64,000 nucleotides of DNA from Halotalea alkalilenta (GCF_001648175.1 NZ_CP015243.1:3224001-3288000); one strand, 5' to 3'. Shown: positions 16,144 to 30,485, numbered from the stretch's first letter. Notes: generated by a model from the sequence alone, not told the origin. Program-made: numbers and translations.

Positions 16144-17835
16144 ATGACCGAAGCCACGCAGCGCCCTTTGTACATCATTCATTCCGGACCGACCCTGCTC
16201 GAGACCCCGCTGCTCAACAAAGACAGCGCCTTCTCTCTCGATGAGCGGGTAGCATTCAACCTCGTCGGCCTACTGCCGCAGAACATCGAGACGATCGAGG
16301 AGCAGGTCGAACGCGCCTATCGACAGTACTCAGACCAGCAAAGCGACCTCGACCGCCATATCTACCTGCGTGCACTGCAGGACAGCAACGAAACGATGTT
16401 CTTCCGCCTGCTCGAGGAGCATCTCGAAGAGATGCTGCCGATCATCTATACCCCGACGGTCGGCGAAGCCTGCCAGGCTTTCTCGCAGATCTACCGCTCC
16501 CACCGCGGCATATTCATCTCCTATCCCCACCGGGAGCACATCGACGACATCCTCAACAGCGCCACCAAGGACAACGTCAAAGTGGTGGTCGTGACCGACA
16601 GCGAACGCATCCTCGGTCTCGGCGACCAAGGTATCGGCGGCATGGGTATCCCGATCGGCAAGCTGTCGCTGTACACCGCCTGCGGCGGAATAAGCCCCGC
16701 CTACACCCTGCCAGTGGTACTCGATGTCGGCACCAACAACCCCGACCTGCTCGACGACCCGATGTATATGGGGTGGCGACACGAACGGGTCACCGGTGAG
16801 GCTTACTATGAGTTCGTCGACCTGTGCATACGTGCAATCATTCGCCGCTGGCCCAATGTACTGCTGCAATTCGAGGATTTCGCCCAGCACTCCGCGCTGC
16901 CGCTGCTCGAGAAATACAAGGATGCACTGTGCTGCTTCAACGACGACATCCAGGGTACCGCCGCAGTGGCGCTGGGCACGCTCTACTCAGCCTGCAAGGC
17001 GAAGAACGAGAAGATCTCGGACCAGCGCGTGGCCTTCGTCGGCGCGGGCTCGGCAGGCTGTGGAATCGCCGAACGGATCGTCGCGGCGATGATCGAGGAA
17101 GGCCTCGATGAGGCCGAGGCCCGGGCAAGAATATTCATGGTCGATCGTTACGGCCTGATCACCGACGACATGTCCAACGTCCCGGACTTCCAACGGCGGC
17201 TGGCCCAGAAACGAGCCGACCTGGTGCAATGGAAGGGAAACGAAAAGGACCTGGCCCTGATCGACGTGGTACACGGCGCCAAGCCGACCATCCTGGTCGG
17301 TGTCTCGGGGCAGCGTGGCCTTTTCACCGAGGAGGTGATCAGGGCGATGCACAGCTACTGCCCTTCCCCGCTGATCATGCCGCTCTCCAATCCCACCTCC
17401 CGGATAGAGGCGACTCCCCAGGAGATTCTCTCCTGGACCAATGGAGAAGCGCTGGTCGCCACGGGCAGTCCGTTTCGGCCGGTCAAACTGGGTGACCATG
17501 AGATTCCCATCGCTCAGTGCAACAACGCCTATATCTTCCCCGGCATCGGCCTCGGAGCCTTGGCGGCGTCAGCCCGGCGCATCACCGACGGCATGCTGAT
17601 GGCGGCGGCCCGTGCGCTGGCCGACTGCTCGCCGGTGGCGCTGGAAGGCGAAGGTGCGGTACTCCCACCGCTGCGCGAGATCCAGAGCGTGAGTCGCAAG
17701 ATCGCCTTCGCGGTGGCCAAGCGGGCACAGGAGGATGGGGTGGCACTGCAGATCAGCGATGACGAGATCGAGGCACGGATCGAGCAGAATTTTTGGCTAC
17801 CGCGCTATCGCAGCTACCGCCGCGCCTCCTACTAG
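16144..17835 (+). CDS. maeA: NAD-dependent malic enzyme (oxaloacetate-decarboxylating)
   Basis: A 563-residue enzyme converting malate to pyruvate and CO2 with NAD+. It opens [22 protein letters not shown], includes [10 protein letters not shown] and the malic motif [21 protein letters not shown], and the NAD site [15 protein letters not shown]. It matches E. coli MaeA/SfcA (565 residues) end to end. The ATG at 16144 is chosen because the conserved N-terminus starts there; the longer upstream frame is not conserved. A GC-rich tandem repeat and hairpin lie between its stop and the rRNA terminator. Confidence 0.93.
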   Translation: MTEATQRPLYIIHSGPTLLETPLLNKDSAFSLDERVAFNLVGLLPQNIETIEEQVERAYRQYSDQQSDLDRHIYLRALQDSNETMFFRLLEEHLEEMLPIIYTPTVGEACQAFSQIYRSHRGIFISYPHREHIDDILNSATKDNVKVVVVTDSERILGLGDQGIGGMGIPIGKLSLYTACGGISPAYTLPVVLDVGTNNPDLLDDPMYMGWRHERVTGEAYYEFVDLCIRAIIRRWPNVLLQFEDFAQHSALPLLEKYKDALCCFNDDIQGTAAVALGTLYSACKAKNEKISDQRVAFVGAGSAGCGIAERIVAAMIEEGLDEAEARARIFMVDRYGLITDDMSNVPDFQRRLAQKRADLVQWKGNEKDLALIDVVHGAKPTILVGVSGQRGLFTEEVIRAMHSYCPSPLIMPLSNPTSRIEATPQEILSWTNGEALVATGSPFRPVKLGDHEIPIAQCNNAYIFPGIGLGALAASARRITDGMLMAAARALADCSPVALEGEGAVLPPLREIQSVSRKIAFAVAKRAQEDGVALQISDDEIEARIEQNFWLPRYRSYRRASY

Positions 17836-17866
17836 CGAAGCAGCGGCTCAAGAAGAGCGCGGGGCG

Positions 17867-17908
17867 CCCCTCGCCGGGCACCCCTCGCCGGGCACCCCTC
17901 GCCGGGCG
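17867..17908. repeat. Three tandem copies of a 14-bp GC-rich unit
   Basis: CCCCTCGCCGGGCA repeated three times (the last copy ends in G). It is flanked by GGGGCGCC and GGCGCCCC, which can pair with each other and are followed by AAAA, so the array sits in the loop of a hairpin after maeA. Confidence 0.7.
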
Positions 17909-17912
17909 CCCC

Positions 17913-17948
17913 AAAAGGGAAAACCCCCGCACCATCGGTGCGGGGGTT
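17913..17948 (-). terminator. Intrinsic terminator of the rRNA operon
   Basis: On the minus strand: a 12-bp stem AACCCCCGCACC / GGTGCGGGGGTT with a GAT loop, followed by TTCCCTTTT, 12 bases beyond the 5S 3' end. The symmetric stem may also serve maeA from the other side. Confidence 0.8.
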
Positions 17949-17959
17949 CTCGGGATGAA

Positions 17960-18078
17960 TGCTTGACGATGACCTACTCTCACATGGGGAGACCCCACAC
18001 TACCATCGGCGCTGAGCGGTTTCACTGCTGAGTTCGGCATGGGGTCAGGTGGGACCCGCTCGCTATGGTCGTCAAGCA
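17960..18078 (-). rRNA. rrf: 5S ribosomal RNA
   Basis: About 119 nt. The terminal strands TGCTTGACGA and TCGTCAAGCA pair, and the core carries the universal CCCACCTGACCCCATGCCGA and GGTAGTGTGGGGTCTCCCC blocks. It is the last gene of the operon, about 120 bases after 23S. Confidence 0.95.
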
Positions 18079-18198
18079 TATTCTGGCGCAAAGCCTGCCC
18101 ATCAAGGCAAACTTCACTGATTCGTGGATCATGCTGGCCGAGATCGTCTCGTCGTATCCGTTGCTTCGTCTTTCGATGACCTGACCACTTGGGGTTAT

Positions 18199-21193
<2,995 letters not shown>

Positions 21194-21352
21194 ATATAAC
21201 CCGAAGGGGTCTGGTCACCGATCAACGAAAACAATTTCGCCGGATACGCTTGAGACGTATCTCTCTGCCCGCCTTGCGGCCGGCAGGCCAGCGTTCACGA
21301 CACGAGGTCTCCACCCCGGTGTTCGCGCTGGACTTGGTCAGCATGATCCACA

Positions 21353-21364
21353 TTGTTAAAGAGC
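21353..21364 (-). promoter_or_regulatory. boxA antitermination site in the 16S-23S spacer
   Basis: GCTCTTTAACAA on the minus strand, upstream of 23S, identical to the copy in the 16S leader. NusB/NusE-dependent antitermination complexes load at this sequence. Confidence 0.7.
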
Positions 21365-21486
21365 GTACTGTCGCGAAGACAGTCGGAAACCCACGTCTTC
21401 CTCTTGATCCGGAGGACATTGGTTTGCGACTGGCATCGGTATTTTCTTCGTTGGCCTGGACAGCGACCTCGATTCAAACGAATCGA

Positions 21487-21562
21487 TGGTGGAGCCTAGC
21501 GGGATCGAACCGCTGACCTCCTGCGTGCAAAGCAGGCGCTCTCCCAGCTGAGCTAAGGCCCC
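21487..21562 (-). tRNA. tRNA-Ala(TGC)
   Basis: A 76-nt tRNA with encoded CCA. The acceptor strand GGGGCCT pairs with AGGCTCC (one G.U), the anticodon arm is CCTGC-TTTGCAC-GCAGG, and the T loop is TTCGATC. It stands in the usual position before 23S. Confidence 0.95.
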
Positions 21563-21599
21563 GTTGTCGTCACCGCTCTCACAGATCCAACCAGGAGAA

Positions 21600-21676
<77 letters not shown>

Positions 21677-21698
21677 AGCTTCGGGCACTCAGAGCTTA

Positions 21699-21782
21699 CC
21701 TTCGGCATACTTCGAACTGCCGACCTCACCCTGCTTTCCACAAGGTCAGGGGATGCGCTCCAACCAACCGAGCTACAGACCC
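21699..21782 (-). pseudogene. Decayed duplicate of tRNA-Ile in the rRNA spacer
   Basis: Starts GGGTCTGTAGCTCGGTTGG, matching tRNA-Ile(GAT) with two changes in the D arm. It then diverges: the anticodon loop is replaced (CCCCTGA-CCTTGTGGAAAGCA-GGGTGAGG) and there is no 3' acceptor strand or CCA. The T arm GGCAGTTCGAAGTATGCC is still tRNA-like. It lies between 16S and the intact tRNA-Ile and would be transcribed with the operon. Confidence 0.75.
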
Positions 21783-21872
21783 AAGCCGGGGCCGTAGACC
21801 CTTAGTACTTCGCTCTTGCTTTCGATCAGGCAATTTGGTGTGGGTACTCGGCTCAACCACGGCGCTGTCGTT

Positions 21873-23412
<1,540 letters not shown>

Positions 23413-23591
23413 AAATCTTGCTGCCCCCCACCTTCGAAAAGACGGACGGCTTAGCCTGGCTCGACATAGCTGTTACATCGACAAACGATGGATCGCTTGC
23501 CTTTGTGGTCGCTGCCTCGATGCCTGACTGGATACATCAGTGACGTTGCCGTCTCATCGAGCCGAGCGCCCACACAAATTGCCTGATCGAC

Positions 23592-23603
23592 TTGTTAAAG
23601 AGC
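23592..23603 (-). promoter_or_regulatory. boxA antitermination site in the rRNA leader
   Basis: GCTCTTTAACAA on the minus strand, about 180 bases before 16S. The rest of the leader (23413-23814) holds no gene. Confidence 0.7.
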
Positions 23604-23814
23604 GTCTCGTCGCGGGCTGAACCTTGCTTCGAAGAAGCGTGCCCTGCGTCGAGTGGATGAGCATTCTACTCAGAAACGCTTTGGTGTCAACCACTTCCTT
23701 GAGGAAGCGTCGTTCGGAGCCAGCCAACCACCCGCTCCCGAACCAACCTGAAACACCAAAACAATCAATGACTTGCTCTTCCCGCTGCGGGTTAACCCCG
23801 GTCAGCGAGGGCGT

Positions 23815-23843
23815 ACTCTATAGACCCCCTCGCCACTTGGCAA
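23815..23843 (-). promoter_or_regulatory. Candidate rRNA operon promoter
   Basis: TTGCCA (23843-23838) followed, after 15 or 17 bases, by TATAGA or TAGAGT, then a GC-rich stretch. It sits about 400 bases upstream of 16S, a usual distance for a P1 promoter. Confidence 0.5.
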
Positions 23844-23893
23844 GCCCTTTCCGCAGGTTTTTCGCCATACTTTCGAATCACCTTTCGCGGATA

Positions 23894-24613
23894 TCACTCC
23901 TTGGGCATCACAATGCCCTGCTCCCCGCTTTCGTCCAGCGCCATGGCATAGCGTTCGGAGACGTTCTGTCTCGACGCGACGACGTGCCGGCGCATCAGCA
24001 TCTCGGCAAGTTCCTCGTCCCCCGCTTCGATCGCGTCGACGATACGATGATGCTCGAGATAGGCCCGCTGCGGGCGAGCTCCCTTGGCACTGAACTGAGT
24101 GCGATAGAGACGCACCAGGTAATAGAGATCGTCGCAGAGGATGGTGATTAGCATGCGATTGTGGCTGCCACGAGCGATCAGATAGTGAAAATCCAGATCA
24201 CCCTCGCGCTGAAAATAGGCCTCTCCGGGCGGCATGCCCTCCTGGCGCTCATGGGCCGCGAGCACATCGCGCAGATTCTTGATCTCCTGCGCGGTCATGT
24301 TGCGCGCCGCTAGACGGGCGGCCATGCTCTCGAGCGACTCGCGGACATCGAAGAGTTCGAGCAGCTCGCGCATCGACAGCTTCACCACCCGGGCACCGAC
24401 ATGCGGCTCGCGCTCGATCAACCGATAGGCCTCAAGACGCCGCATCGCCTCGCGCAGAGGGCCACGTGAAATCCCGTAGGTCTGCGCAAGCCCTGGCTCG
24501 GTGATCTTGCTGCCCGGCGGCAGCTCGCCACGCACGATCGCCTCCTGCAGTTGCTGGAAGACACGCTCAGCGAGGGTGCGAACGGCACTACCGGAATGTG
24601 GGGCTTCACTCAT
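23894..24613 (-). CDS. GntR family regulator, FadR/FCD subfamily
   Basis: A 239-residue regulator with an N-terminal winged helix-turn-helix (TLAERVFQQLQEAIVRGELPPG.., YGISRGPLREAMRRLE) and a C-terminal all-helical FCD ligand-binding domain from about residue 95. It closely resembles the GntR-type regulator that Pseudomonas places before its 2-methylcitrate (prp) genes, but no prp gene is in the window. It is therefore either an orphan of that type or controls something else. It is downstream of the alpha/beta hydrolase gene on the same strand, 66 bases apart. Confidence 0.82.
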   Translation of the reverse strand: MSEAPHSGSAVRTLAERVFQQLQEAIVRGELPPGSKITEPGLAQTYGISRGPLREAMRRLEAYRLIEREPHVGARVVKLSMRELLELFDVRESLESMAARLAARNMTAQEIKNLRDVLAAHERQEGMPPGEAYFQREGDLDFHYLIARGSHNRMLITILCDDLYYLVRLYRTQFSAKGARPQRAYLEHHRIVDAIEAGDEELAEMLMRRHVVASRQNVSERYAMALDESGEQGIVMPKE

Positions 24614-24679
24614 GTCGCAGACGCATCCCTACCTTGGATCTGGAAGCGGAGGCTCGGCCACCGCTGAAAGAGGTGTAGC

Positions 24680-25549
24680 TTAGCGCAAACTCGCCGCACG
24701 CATAGCCGATGCTCGGTCGAGCAAGGCAGCGATCCGACGCGGTTTTTGAAACGGCAGCGAATGATCGGCACCACCGATCTCGACGCACTCCCAGTCATCG
24801 CGGGCAGCGGCAAGCGCGTGATGGTAATCGCGCAGCGTCTCAGGACTCTTGCCACCGACCAGACAGAGCACATGCCGCTGGGCGGCGATCACCTCCTCGC
24901 AATCGAGTCTGCACACTGCCTGGGCGAGGCAGTCGAGCGCGTTGGCGAAGCCGAGCGGACGCTCGGCGAGGCGCGCGATGGCCACTCGCTCTATGTATGG
25001 ATGCCGCGAGCGCCGTGGCGCGATCAGATCGAGAAAATCGACGATCCCGGCCTCCACCTCCGTACCGCTACGAACCCGCGCCGCCGCGCGGTGATAACCT
25101 TGCCGCACGCAGCGCATCTCCGCCTGGTCGGCGCGCTCCAGCAGCCCCGGCTCGATCAACGTCGTGCTCTCGATACGCTCTCCCAGCCGTTGTTTGAGTC
25201 GCATCGCCACTAAGCCGCCGAACGAATAGCCGACCACTTCGCAGCGCTCCACCCGCTGGTCGTCGAGCAGTGCGACGATGTCCTCGACCACCTGATCGAT
25301 GGTGAAAGGACGCTCGATGCCATCAGGATCGCGGCTACGACCCGCACCGCGCAGATCCGGCACCAAGAGCGTCGGTCGCGGCGCGATCAGCTCGATCATC
25401 GGCCCCCAGGTCAGCCCTCCGGCCACTCCCGCACCGTGCAGCAGCAGCAGCGCCGTGCCACCAGCGGACTCGATATCGACGCGCTTCCAGAACAGATCCT
25501 GCTCTTCAAGCGCCAGCACACCTTCGCTGAGGCCTAGCCCAGTCGCCAT
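24680..25549 (-). CDS. Alpha/beta hydrolase
   Basis: A 289-residue alpha/beta-hydrolase-fold protein. The oxyanion region reads LLLHGAGVAGG, the nucleophile elbow VGYSFGGL puts Ser in the expected G-x-S-x-G, and DLRGAGRS is the usual strand-4 turn. A late GADHSLPF supplies the catalytic histidine. The substrate is unknown. The ATG at 25549 has a GGAG ribosome-binding site 7 bases upstream. It is divergent from pabB, with 134 bases between them. Confidence 0.83.
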   Translation of the reverse strand: MATGLGLSEGVLALEEQDLFWKRVDIESAGGTALLLLHGAGVAGGLTWGPMIELIAPRPTLLVPDLRGAGRSRDPDGIERPFTIDQVVEDIVALLDDQRVERCEVVGYSFGGLVAMRLKQRLGERIESTTLIEPGLLERADQAEMRCVRQGYHRAAARVRSGTEVEAGIVDFLDLIAPRRSRHPYIERVAIARLAERPLGFANALDCLAQAVCRLDCEEVIAAQRHVLCLVGGKSPETLRDYHHALAAARDDWECVEIGGADHSLPFQKPRRIAALLDRASAMRAASLR

Positions 25550-25683
25550 TGCTCACTCCAGATTCGATGCCCTGGGCGGGGATTATCGGAGTCTCGGCAT
25601 CCGGCGACAATCGCCGCAACCTTCCGGGGAGTCGGCGCAAATGCGACAATCGCTGCTTCAACGACCCGGCCGACGCTCCTTTC

Positions 25684-27087
25684 ATGATCCAACCAGACGC
25701 TCTTCGTCCGCTGCGCCTGCAAGCGTATCAGCTCGCCTATCCCGACGATCCACTGCACTATTTTTCCCGCTTGCGCAGCCTGCCGGGCGCGGTGCTGCTG
25801 GACAGCGGCGCACCTTCCACCGAGGCGGGCCGCTTCGACGTATTCAGCGCACTGCCGGTGGCCGTACTGACCACCGACGCGTGGGGCATCGCCCGCTGCC
25901 CGCGCTTCCCCCACCTGCCACTGGAGCCGTTCGAGGCGCAGCGCGCGCTGCTTGGACTACTCGATGTCGAGCACTCCACGGTACCCAAACACCTGCCCTT
26001 CAGCGTCGGACTGATCGGCTGCTGGCTCTACGAATTCGGCCGCCTGATCGAGGGCCTGCCCGGCAGGCCGCCCCGTGAGCAGGATGGGCCGCTGGCGCGC
26101 CTGCCTGCCGCTCGAGTCGGCCTCTACGACTGGTCAGTGGTACAGGACCACCAGCGCCGCGAATGCTGGCTGATCGCGGACGAGCGGCGCCGTGCGCAGC
26201 TCGTCCCGCTTTTGCACGCGCATGTGCGAGCGCCGCGAGCGTTCGCCCTGGAGAACGACTTCTCCCCCGCTATGAGCCGCGACGAATACGCCGCAGCCTT
26301 CACCCAGGTGCAGCGTTACATCGAGAACGGCGACTGCTACCAGATCAACCTCACCCAGCGCTTCTGCGCGCCCTATCGAGGCGATGAGTGGGAGGCTTAC
26401 CTGCGCCTGCGCAAGGCGACGCCCTCCCCATTCGGCGCCTTCCTGAGCTGGACGGAGGAGCGCCCGGTCAGCGTGATGTCGGCCTCTCCGGAACGCTTCC
26501 TGCGCCTGGAGCGCGGCATCGTCACCGCTCAGCCGATCAAGGGCACCCGCCCCCGTGGCGCCACCGAGGAAGAGGACGAGCGCCAAGCCAGAGCGCTCGA
26601 AGCCAGCCTCAAGGACCTGGCCGAGAACGTGATGATCGTCGATCTGCTGCGCAACGACCTCGGTCGAGTCAGCCAGCCGGGCAGCATCGCTGTGCCTACG
26701 CTGACCAAGCGGATCGCCTACGCCAACGTCCATCATTTGGTCAGCACGGTGACCAGCCGACTGATGCCGGAGCACGATGCCCATGACCTCCTGCGCGCCG
26801 CCTTCCCGGGCGGCTCGATCACCGGCGCGCCGAAGCACCGGGCGATGGAAATCATCGATGAACTCGAACGCAGCCCGCGCACGTTCTATTGTGGCAGCGT
26901 CGGCTACATCGACGTCGGCGGCGACATGGACACCTCGATCGCGATCCGCACCGCGGTAGCGGTGGAGGGAGAGCTGCATCTGTGGGGCGGAGGCGGCATC
27001 GTCGCCGACTCGGACCAGGCCGAGGAGTATGCCGAGAGCATCGGCAAGATCGCCCGACTGATGGAGGCGCTGAGCGCCGCACAGTGA
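25684..27087 (+). CDS. pabB: Aminodeoxychorismate synthase component I
   Basis: A 467-residue enzyme that aminates chorismate to 4-amino-4-deoxychorismate for folate. The chorismate-binding domain is clear in the C-terminal half: ENGDCYQINLTQRF, FLSWTEERPVSVMSASPERFL, QPIKGTRPRG, and AFPGGSITGAPKHRAMEIID. Size is near the E. coli protein (453). The ATG at 25684 is chosen because the conserved N-terminus begins there, whereas the upstream frame extension is not conserved. No pabA or pabC is adjacent; folB and folK occur further along the window. Confidence 0.9.
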   Translation: MIQPDALRPLRLQAYQLAYPDDPLHYFSRLRSLPGAVLLDSGAPSTEAGRFDVFSALPVAVLTTDAWGIARCPRFPHLPLEPFEAQRALLGLLDVEHSTVPKHLPFSVGLIGCWLYEFGRLIEGLPGRPPREQDGPLARLPAARVGLYDWSVVQDHQRRECWLIADERRRAQLVPLLHAHVRAPRAFALENDFSPAMSRDEYAAAFTQVQRYIENGDCYQINLTQRFCAPYRGDEWEAYLRLRKATPSPFGAFLSWTEERPVSVMSASPERFLRLERGIVTAQPIKGTRPRGATEEEDERQARALEASLKDLAENVMIVDLLRNDLGRVSQPGSIAVPTLTKRIAYANVHHLVSTVTSRLMPEHDAHDLLRAAFPGGSITGAPKHRAMEIIDELERSPRTFYCGSVGYIDVGGDMDTSIAIRTAVAVEGELHLWGGGGIVADSDQAEEYAESIGKIARLMEALSAAQ

Positions 27088-27204
27088 TCCGCTATAAGCA
27101 GCGAAGTTTCGGCTATTACAGCCTCGGTCGCGATCTTTGCTAGGGTAGTCGCCATTCCCGTGCTGCGACTCGCGGCGCGCGCGCCAATCTTGGAGATTCA
27201 TGCA

Positions 27205-27837
27205 ATGACCGATCAAGCCGACTTCGATCTCGAAGTCATCAACCATGACCTCGGCCACGATGCCGAGGGCCTGGTGCGCTGGGCGCTTTCGCTCGACAAA
27301 AAAGCCATCTGCACCACCAACTTTCGCCCCTTCGAGGCGGTGATCCTGCACATGGTCACCCGGGTGCAGCCCGACATCCCGATCGTCTGGATGGACAACG
27401 GCTACAACACCGAGGCGACCTACCGCTTCGTCGAAGAGATACGCCGGCGGCTAGACCTGAACCTGATCACCTACCTGCCGAGACGCTCGCGCGCCCACCG
27501 CGAGGCGATCGACGGCCCGGTGCCGGGGCTCGATGATCCTCGCCACGAGGCGTTCACCGAAGAGGTCAAGCTCGAACCGTTCACCCGCGCGCTGCGCGAA
27601 ACCGCCCCCGAGGTCTGGTTCACCGCCCTTCGCGCCAGCGACACCGCCGTGCGCGCCCAGATGCAGCCGGTCAGCCGCAATCCCGACGGGCTGATCAAGG
27701 TCGCTCCGCTGCTGCACTGGACGCCGAAGGAGCTGTATCAGTATCTCAGCGCCCACGACCTGCCCAACGAGTTCGACTACATCGACCCGACCAAAGGCGA
27801 GGCCAACCGCGAGTGCGGACTGCACCTGCAGCACTGA
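27205..27837 (+). CDS. cysH: Phosphoadenosine phosphosulfate reductase
   Basis: A 210-residue enzyme that reduces PAPS to sulfite with thioredoxin or glutaredoxin. The PP-loop-type nucleotide domain carries the WALSLDKKAICTTNFR and VWMDNGYNT motifs, and the catalytic cysteine is C204 in the C-terminal ECGLHLQH. The paired cysteines of the Fe-S APS reductases are absent, so it is the PAPS-specific, cluster-free type, though shorter than E. coli CysH (244). A GGAG lies 9 bases upstream of the ATG at 27205; the longer frame from 27160 is not conserved. A terminator follows. Confidence 0.88.
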   Translation: MTDQADFDLEVINHDLGHDAEGLVRWALSLDKKAICTTNFRPFEAVILHMVTRVQPDIPIVWMDNGYNTEATYRFVEEIRRRLDLNLITYLPRRSRAHREAIDGPVPGLDDPRHEAFTEEVKLEPFTRALRETAPEVWFTALRASDTAVRAQMQPVSRNPDGLIKVAPLLHWTPKELYQYLSAHDLPNEFDYIDPTKGEANRECGLHLQH

Positions 27838-27855
27838 ACCCGTCTCGATGAATTC

Positions 27856-27884
27856 GCGCCGCCCGGATGGGCGGCGCTTGTCTT
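27856..27884 (+). terminator. Intrinsic terminator after cysH
   Basis: Stem GCGCCGCCC / GGGCGGCGC with loop GGAT, then TTGTCTT, 18 bases past the cysH stop and just before convergent sdaA. Confidence 0.75.
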
Positions 27885-27906
27885 CGCCTGCACCGGCAAC
27901 CCACGC

Positions 27907-29280
27907 TCAGCACTCGATCGCGTTGACCGCAAGCCCTCCGAGCGAGGTCTCCTTGTACTTGCTCTGCATGTCGCGCCCGGTATCACGCATGGTGCGGATC
28001 ACCTTGTCGAGAGAGACGAAATGCTCACCGTCGCCCTGCAGCGCGAACTGAGCGGCGTTGATCGCCTTCACCGAGGCGATCGCGTTGCGTTCGATGCAGG
28101 GGATCTGCACCAACCCACCGATCGGATCGCATGTCAGGCCGAGATTGTGTTCGAGTCCAATTTCCGCCGCGTTCTCGACCTGCTCGGGAGAACCGCCGAG
28201 CAGCTGGGCGAGGCCGGCCGCAGCCATCGCACAGGCGACGCCGACCTCTCCCTGGCAGCCGACTTCGGCCCCCGAGATCGAGGCGTTCTTCTTGCAAAGG
28301 ATGCCGATCGCCCCAGCGGTCAGCAGGAAATCGACCACATCCCGCTCGGATGCCCCTGGCTGGAACTTCATGTAGAAATGCAGCACGGCAGGGACGATAC
28401 CGGCCGCGCCATTGGTGGGCGCGGTCACCATCCGGCCACCAGCGGCGTTTTCCTCGTTGACCGCGAGCGCGAACAGGTTGACCCAGTCCATCGCTGAGAA
28501 CGTCGTCGCGATCAGGTTGCCACGCTCGGCGCGCGAAAGGCGCTCGTACAGCGCCGCCGCACGACGCCGCACACCGAGCCCGCCAGGCAGAATCCCGCGC
28601 TGGTGCAAACCGCGTTCGACGCACGCCTGCATCGCGCCCCAGATGCTGATCAGCTTCGCCCGCACTTCTTCTTCGCTGCGCCAGGCGCATTCATTGATCA
28701 TCATAAGCTCAGCGATGCTCAGCCCATGCTCCTTGCACAGCGCCATCAGTCGATCCGCACCGTCGAAATCGAAGGGCAGGCTGGTCGCGCCCGCATCGGC
28801 CGGCTCGTTGACCTCGGCAGCCGACAGCACGAAGCCGCCGCCCACCGAATAGTAGGTATTACCGTAGCGGCTACCATCACGGTAGCGCGCGACCAGGCTC
28901 AGCGCATTGGGATGATACGGCAGCGGCTCTACCGACCAGAGCAGGTCACGCTCCCAGACGAACGCCACCGCCACGCGATTGGCCAGCCGCAGCGTCTGGG
29001 ACTCCAGCAGCTCCTCGATACAGGGTTCGATGATGCCCGGGTCGATGGAATCCGGAAGCTCGCCCATCAGCCCCATGATCACCGCACGATCGGTGGCGTG
29101 CCCAGCCCCGGTGGCGGCCAGGGAGCCATGCAGATGGACCTCGACGCCGACGACGCCCTCGAGGCTGCCCAGCGCATCGAGCTCGTCGAGAAAACGCCGT
29201 GCGGCCCGCATCGGACCAACGGTGTGCGAGCTGGAAGGACCAATGCCGATATTGAACAGCTCGAAGACGCTGATGGACAT
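27907..29280 (-). CDS. sdaA: L-serine ammonia-lyase, iron-sulfur type
   Basis: A 457-residue enzyme that deaminates L-serine to pyruvate. The N-terminal beta domain ([22 protein letters not shown]) is fused to the catalytic alpha domain, as in E. coli SdaA (454). The 4Fe-4S ligands are visible as three cysteines, in [20 protein letters not shown] and QIPCIERN. An AAGGA ribosome-binding site precedes the ATG. A LysR-type gene is divergent, 180 bases away, and may regulate it (inference). Confidence 0.93.
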   Translation of the reverse strand: MSISVFELFNIGIGPSSSHTVGPMRAARRFLDELDALGSLEGVVGVEVHLHGSLAATGAGHATDRAVIMGLMGELPDSIDPGIIEPCIEELLESQTLRLANRVAVAFVWERDLLWSVEPLPYHPNALSLVARYRDGSRYGNTYYSVGGGFVLSAAEVNEPADAGATSLPFDFDGADRLMALCKEHGLSIAELMMINECAWRSEEEVRAKLISIWGAMQACVERGLHQRGILPGGLGVRRRAAALYERLSRAERGNLIATTFSAMDWVNLFALAVNEENAAGGRMVTAPTNGAAGIVPAVLHFYMKFQPGASERDVVDFLLTAGAIGILCKKNASISGAEVGCQGEVGVACAMAAAGLAQLLGGSPEQVENAAEIGLEHNLGLTCDPIGGLVQIPCIERNAIASVKAINAAQFALQGDGEHFVSLDKVIRTMRDTGRDMQSKYKETSLGGLAVNAIEC

Positions 29281-29460
29281 GGAATCAGATCCTTTCTGTG
29301 CTAGAGGCCAAGGCGCTTGGAACAGATCGCTTTGAAAGAGCCTGGCTAAATCCTATGAATTCTAGGCACAGCTTGAAGGCCACCATTGCGCATCTCAATG
29401 GATACTTTCTAAGCCCATGTTTAGTTATTCTAAACCATTGACGCTCGATGGACGCCTCAC

Positions 29461-30387
29461 ATGCAAAGGCTCAACGCCACCACCTACGCCGGCCTGCACA
29501 TCTTCGCCATCGCCGCCGAGGAGCTCTCCTTCACTCGCGCCGCCGCCCGCCTGAGCGTCACCACCGGCGCTGTCAGCCAGCAGATCAAGCAGCTCGAGGA
29601 GCGGTTGGGCTTTCGCCTGTTCCGCCGCCATCCGCGACGCCTCGAACTGACCGCCGAGGGTAAGCGCCTCGCCGCCACCGTGAGCGGCGCCTACACAGAG
29701 GTCGATGACGAGATACGCCGCCTCTCCCACGGCCTGATGAGCGGGGAGCTGCGCCTTCGCTCGGTACCCTCGTTCCTGTCCAAATGGCTGATGCCGAGGC
29801 TGCCGAGGCTGCAGGCGAGGTTTCCGGACATCGCCCTGCACCTACGCGCCGAGGACAGCGACCGCGCGCTGATCGAAGGCGAATTCGACCTCGCCCTCGA
29901 TCTCAACGACGGCCACTACCCGGGACTGCGCACCAGCGCACTGTTCGAAGAGGAGATATTCCCGGTCTGCGCGCCGCAGCTGCTCAAGCGCAGGCCGGCG
30001 CTCTACGAGGCCAGCGACCTGGCCTACTACCCTCTGCTGCATGACGTGACCGCTTGGCGAGGCAGCGGCGAGCATGCCGAATGGGAGTACTACCTGCGCG
30101 CTATCGGCACCAACGGCATCAACGTACGCCGCGGCTACACGTTCAATCGCAACAGCCTGACCATCGAAGCGGCGATCCGCGGCATGGGCGTCGCGATCGC
30201 CCGCCGCACACTGATCACTGACGAGCTGGCCTCGGGAAGGCTGATCATGCCGCTCAAGCGGGCGGTGGCCACCGGCAAACGCTACGTGATCGTCCACGCC
30301 CCGGGCGCGCTGGACGACCCCCGGGTCCGGGCGCTGCACGACTGGCTGCTCGAGGAGGCGCAGCGCGATAGCGAATCCCTCGCCTGA
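29461..30387 (+). CDS. LysR-family regulator, GcvA-like
   Basis: A 308-residue LysR-type regulator of the GcvA/AmpR-like branch: N-terminal FAIAAEELSFTRAAARLSVTTGAVSQQIKQLEERLG (helix-turn-helix, residues 12-45) and the following RLFRRHPRRLELTAEG. The effector domain contains LFEEEIFPVCAPQLL and the RGYTFN..SLTIEAAIRGMGVAI block typical of this branch. It is divergent from sdaA with a short shared promoter region, so amino-acid-responsive control of serine deamination is plausible but unproven. Confidence 0.85.
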   Translation: MQRLNATTYAGLHIFAIAAEELSFTRAAARLSVTTGAVSQQIKQLEERLGFRLFRRHPRRLELTAEGKRLAATVSGAYTEVDDEIRRLSHGLMSGELRLRSVPSFLSKWLMPRLPRLQARFPDIALHLRAEDSDRALIEGEFDLALDLNDGHYPGLRTSALFEEEIFPVCAPQLLKRRPALYEASDLAYYPLLHDVTAWRGSGEHAEWEYYLRAIGTNGINVRRGYTFNRNSLTIEAAIRGMGVAIARRTLITDELASGRLIMPLKRAVATGKRYVIVHAPGALDDPRVRALHDWLLEEAQRDSESLA

Positions 30388-30399
30388 CCCCGAATGAAG

Positions 30400-30438
30400 A
30401 AAAGCCCCGCCGGTCGCATGAGCGACGGCGGGGCTTTT
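30400..30438. terminator. Bidirectional intrinsic terminator between LysR gene and rpoD
   Basis: A palindrome AAAAGCCCCGCCG...CGGCGGGGCTTTT with A and T tracts on the two sides, so it can end transcription from both convergent genes. Confidence 0.85.
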
Positions 30439-30485
30439 CGATCCAAGGCGACTCGGCGGTCTCCTGGGTTACCACTCTTGTGCGA

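Noticed and set aside
17867..17908. Possible CRISPR-like array
   Set aside because: A 14-bp unit with no spacers and only three copies, with no cas genes nearby; it is a simple tandem repeat.
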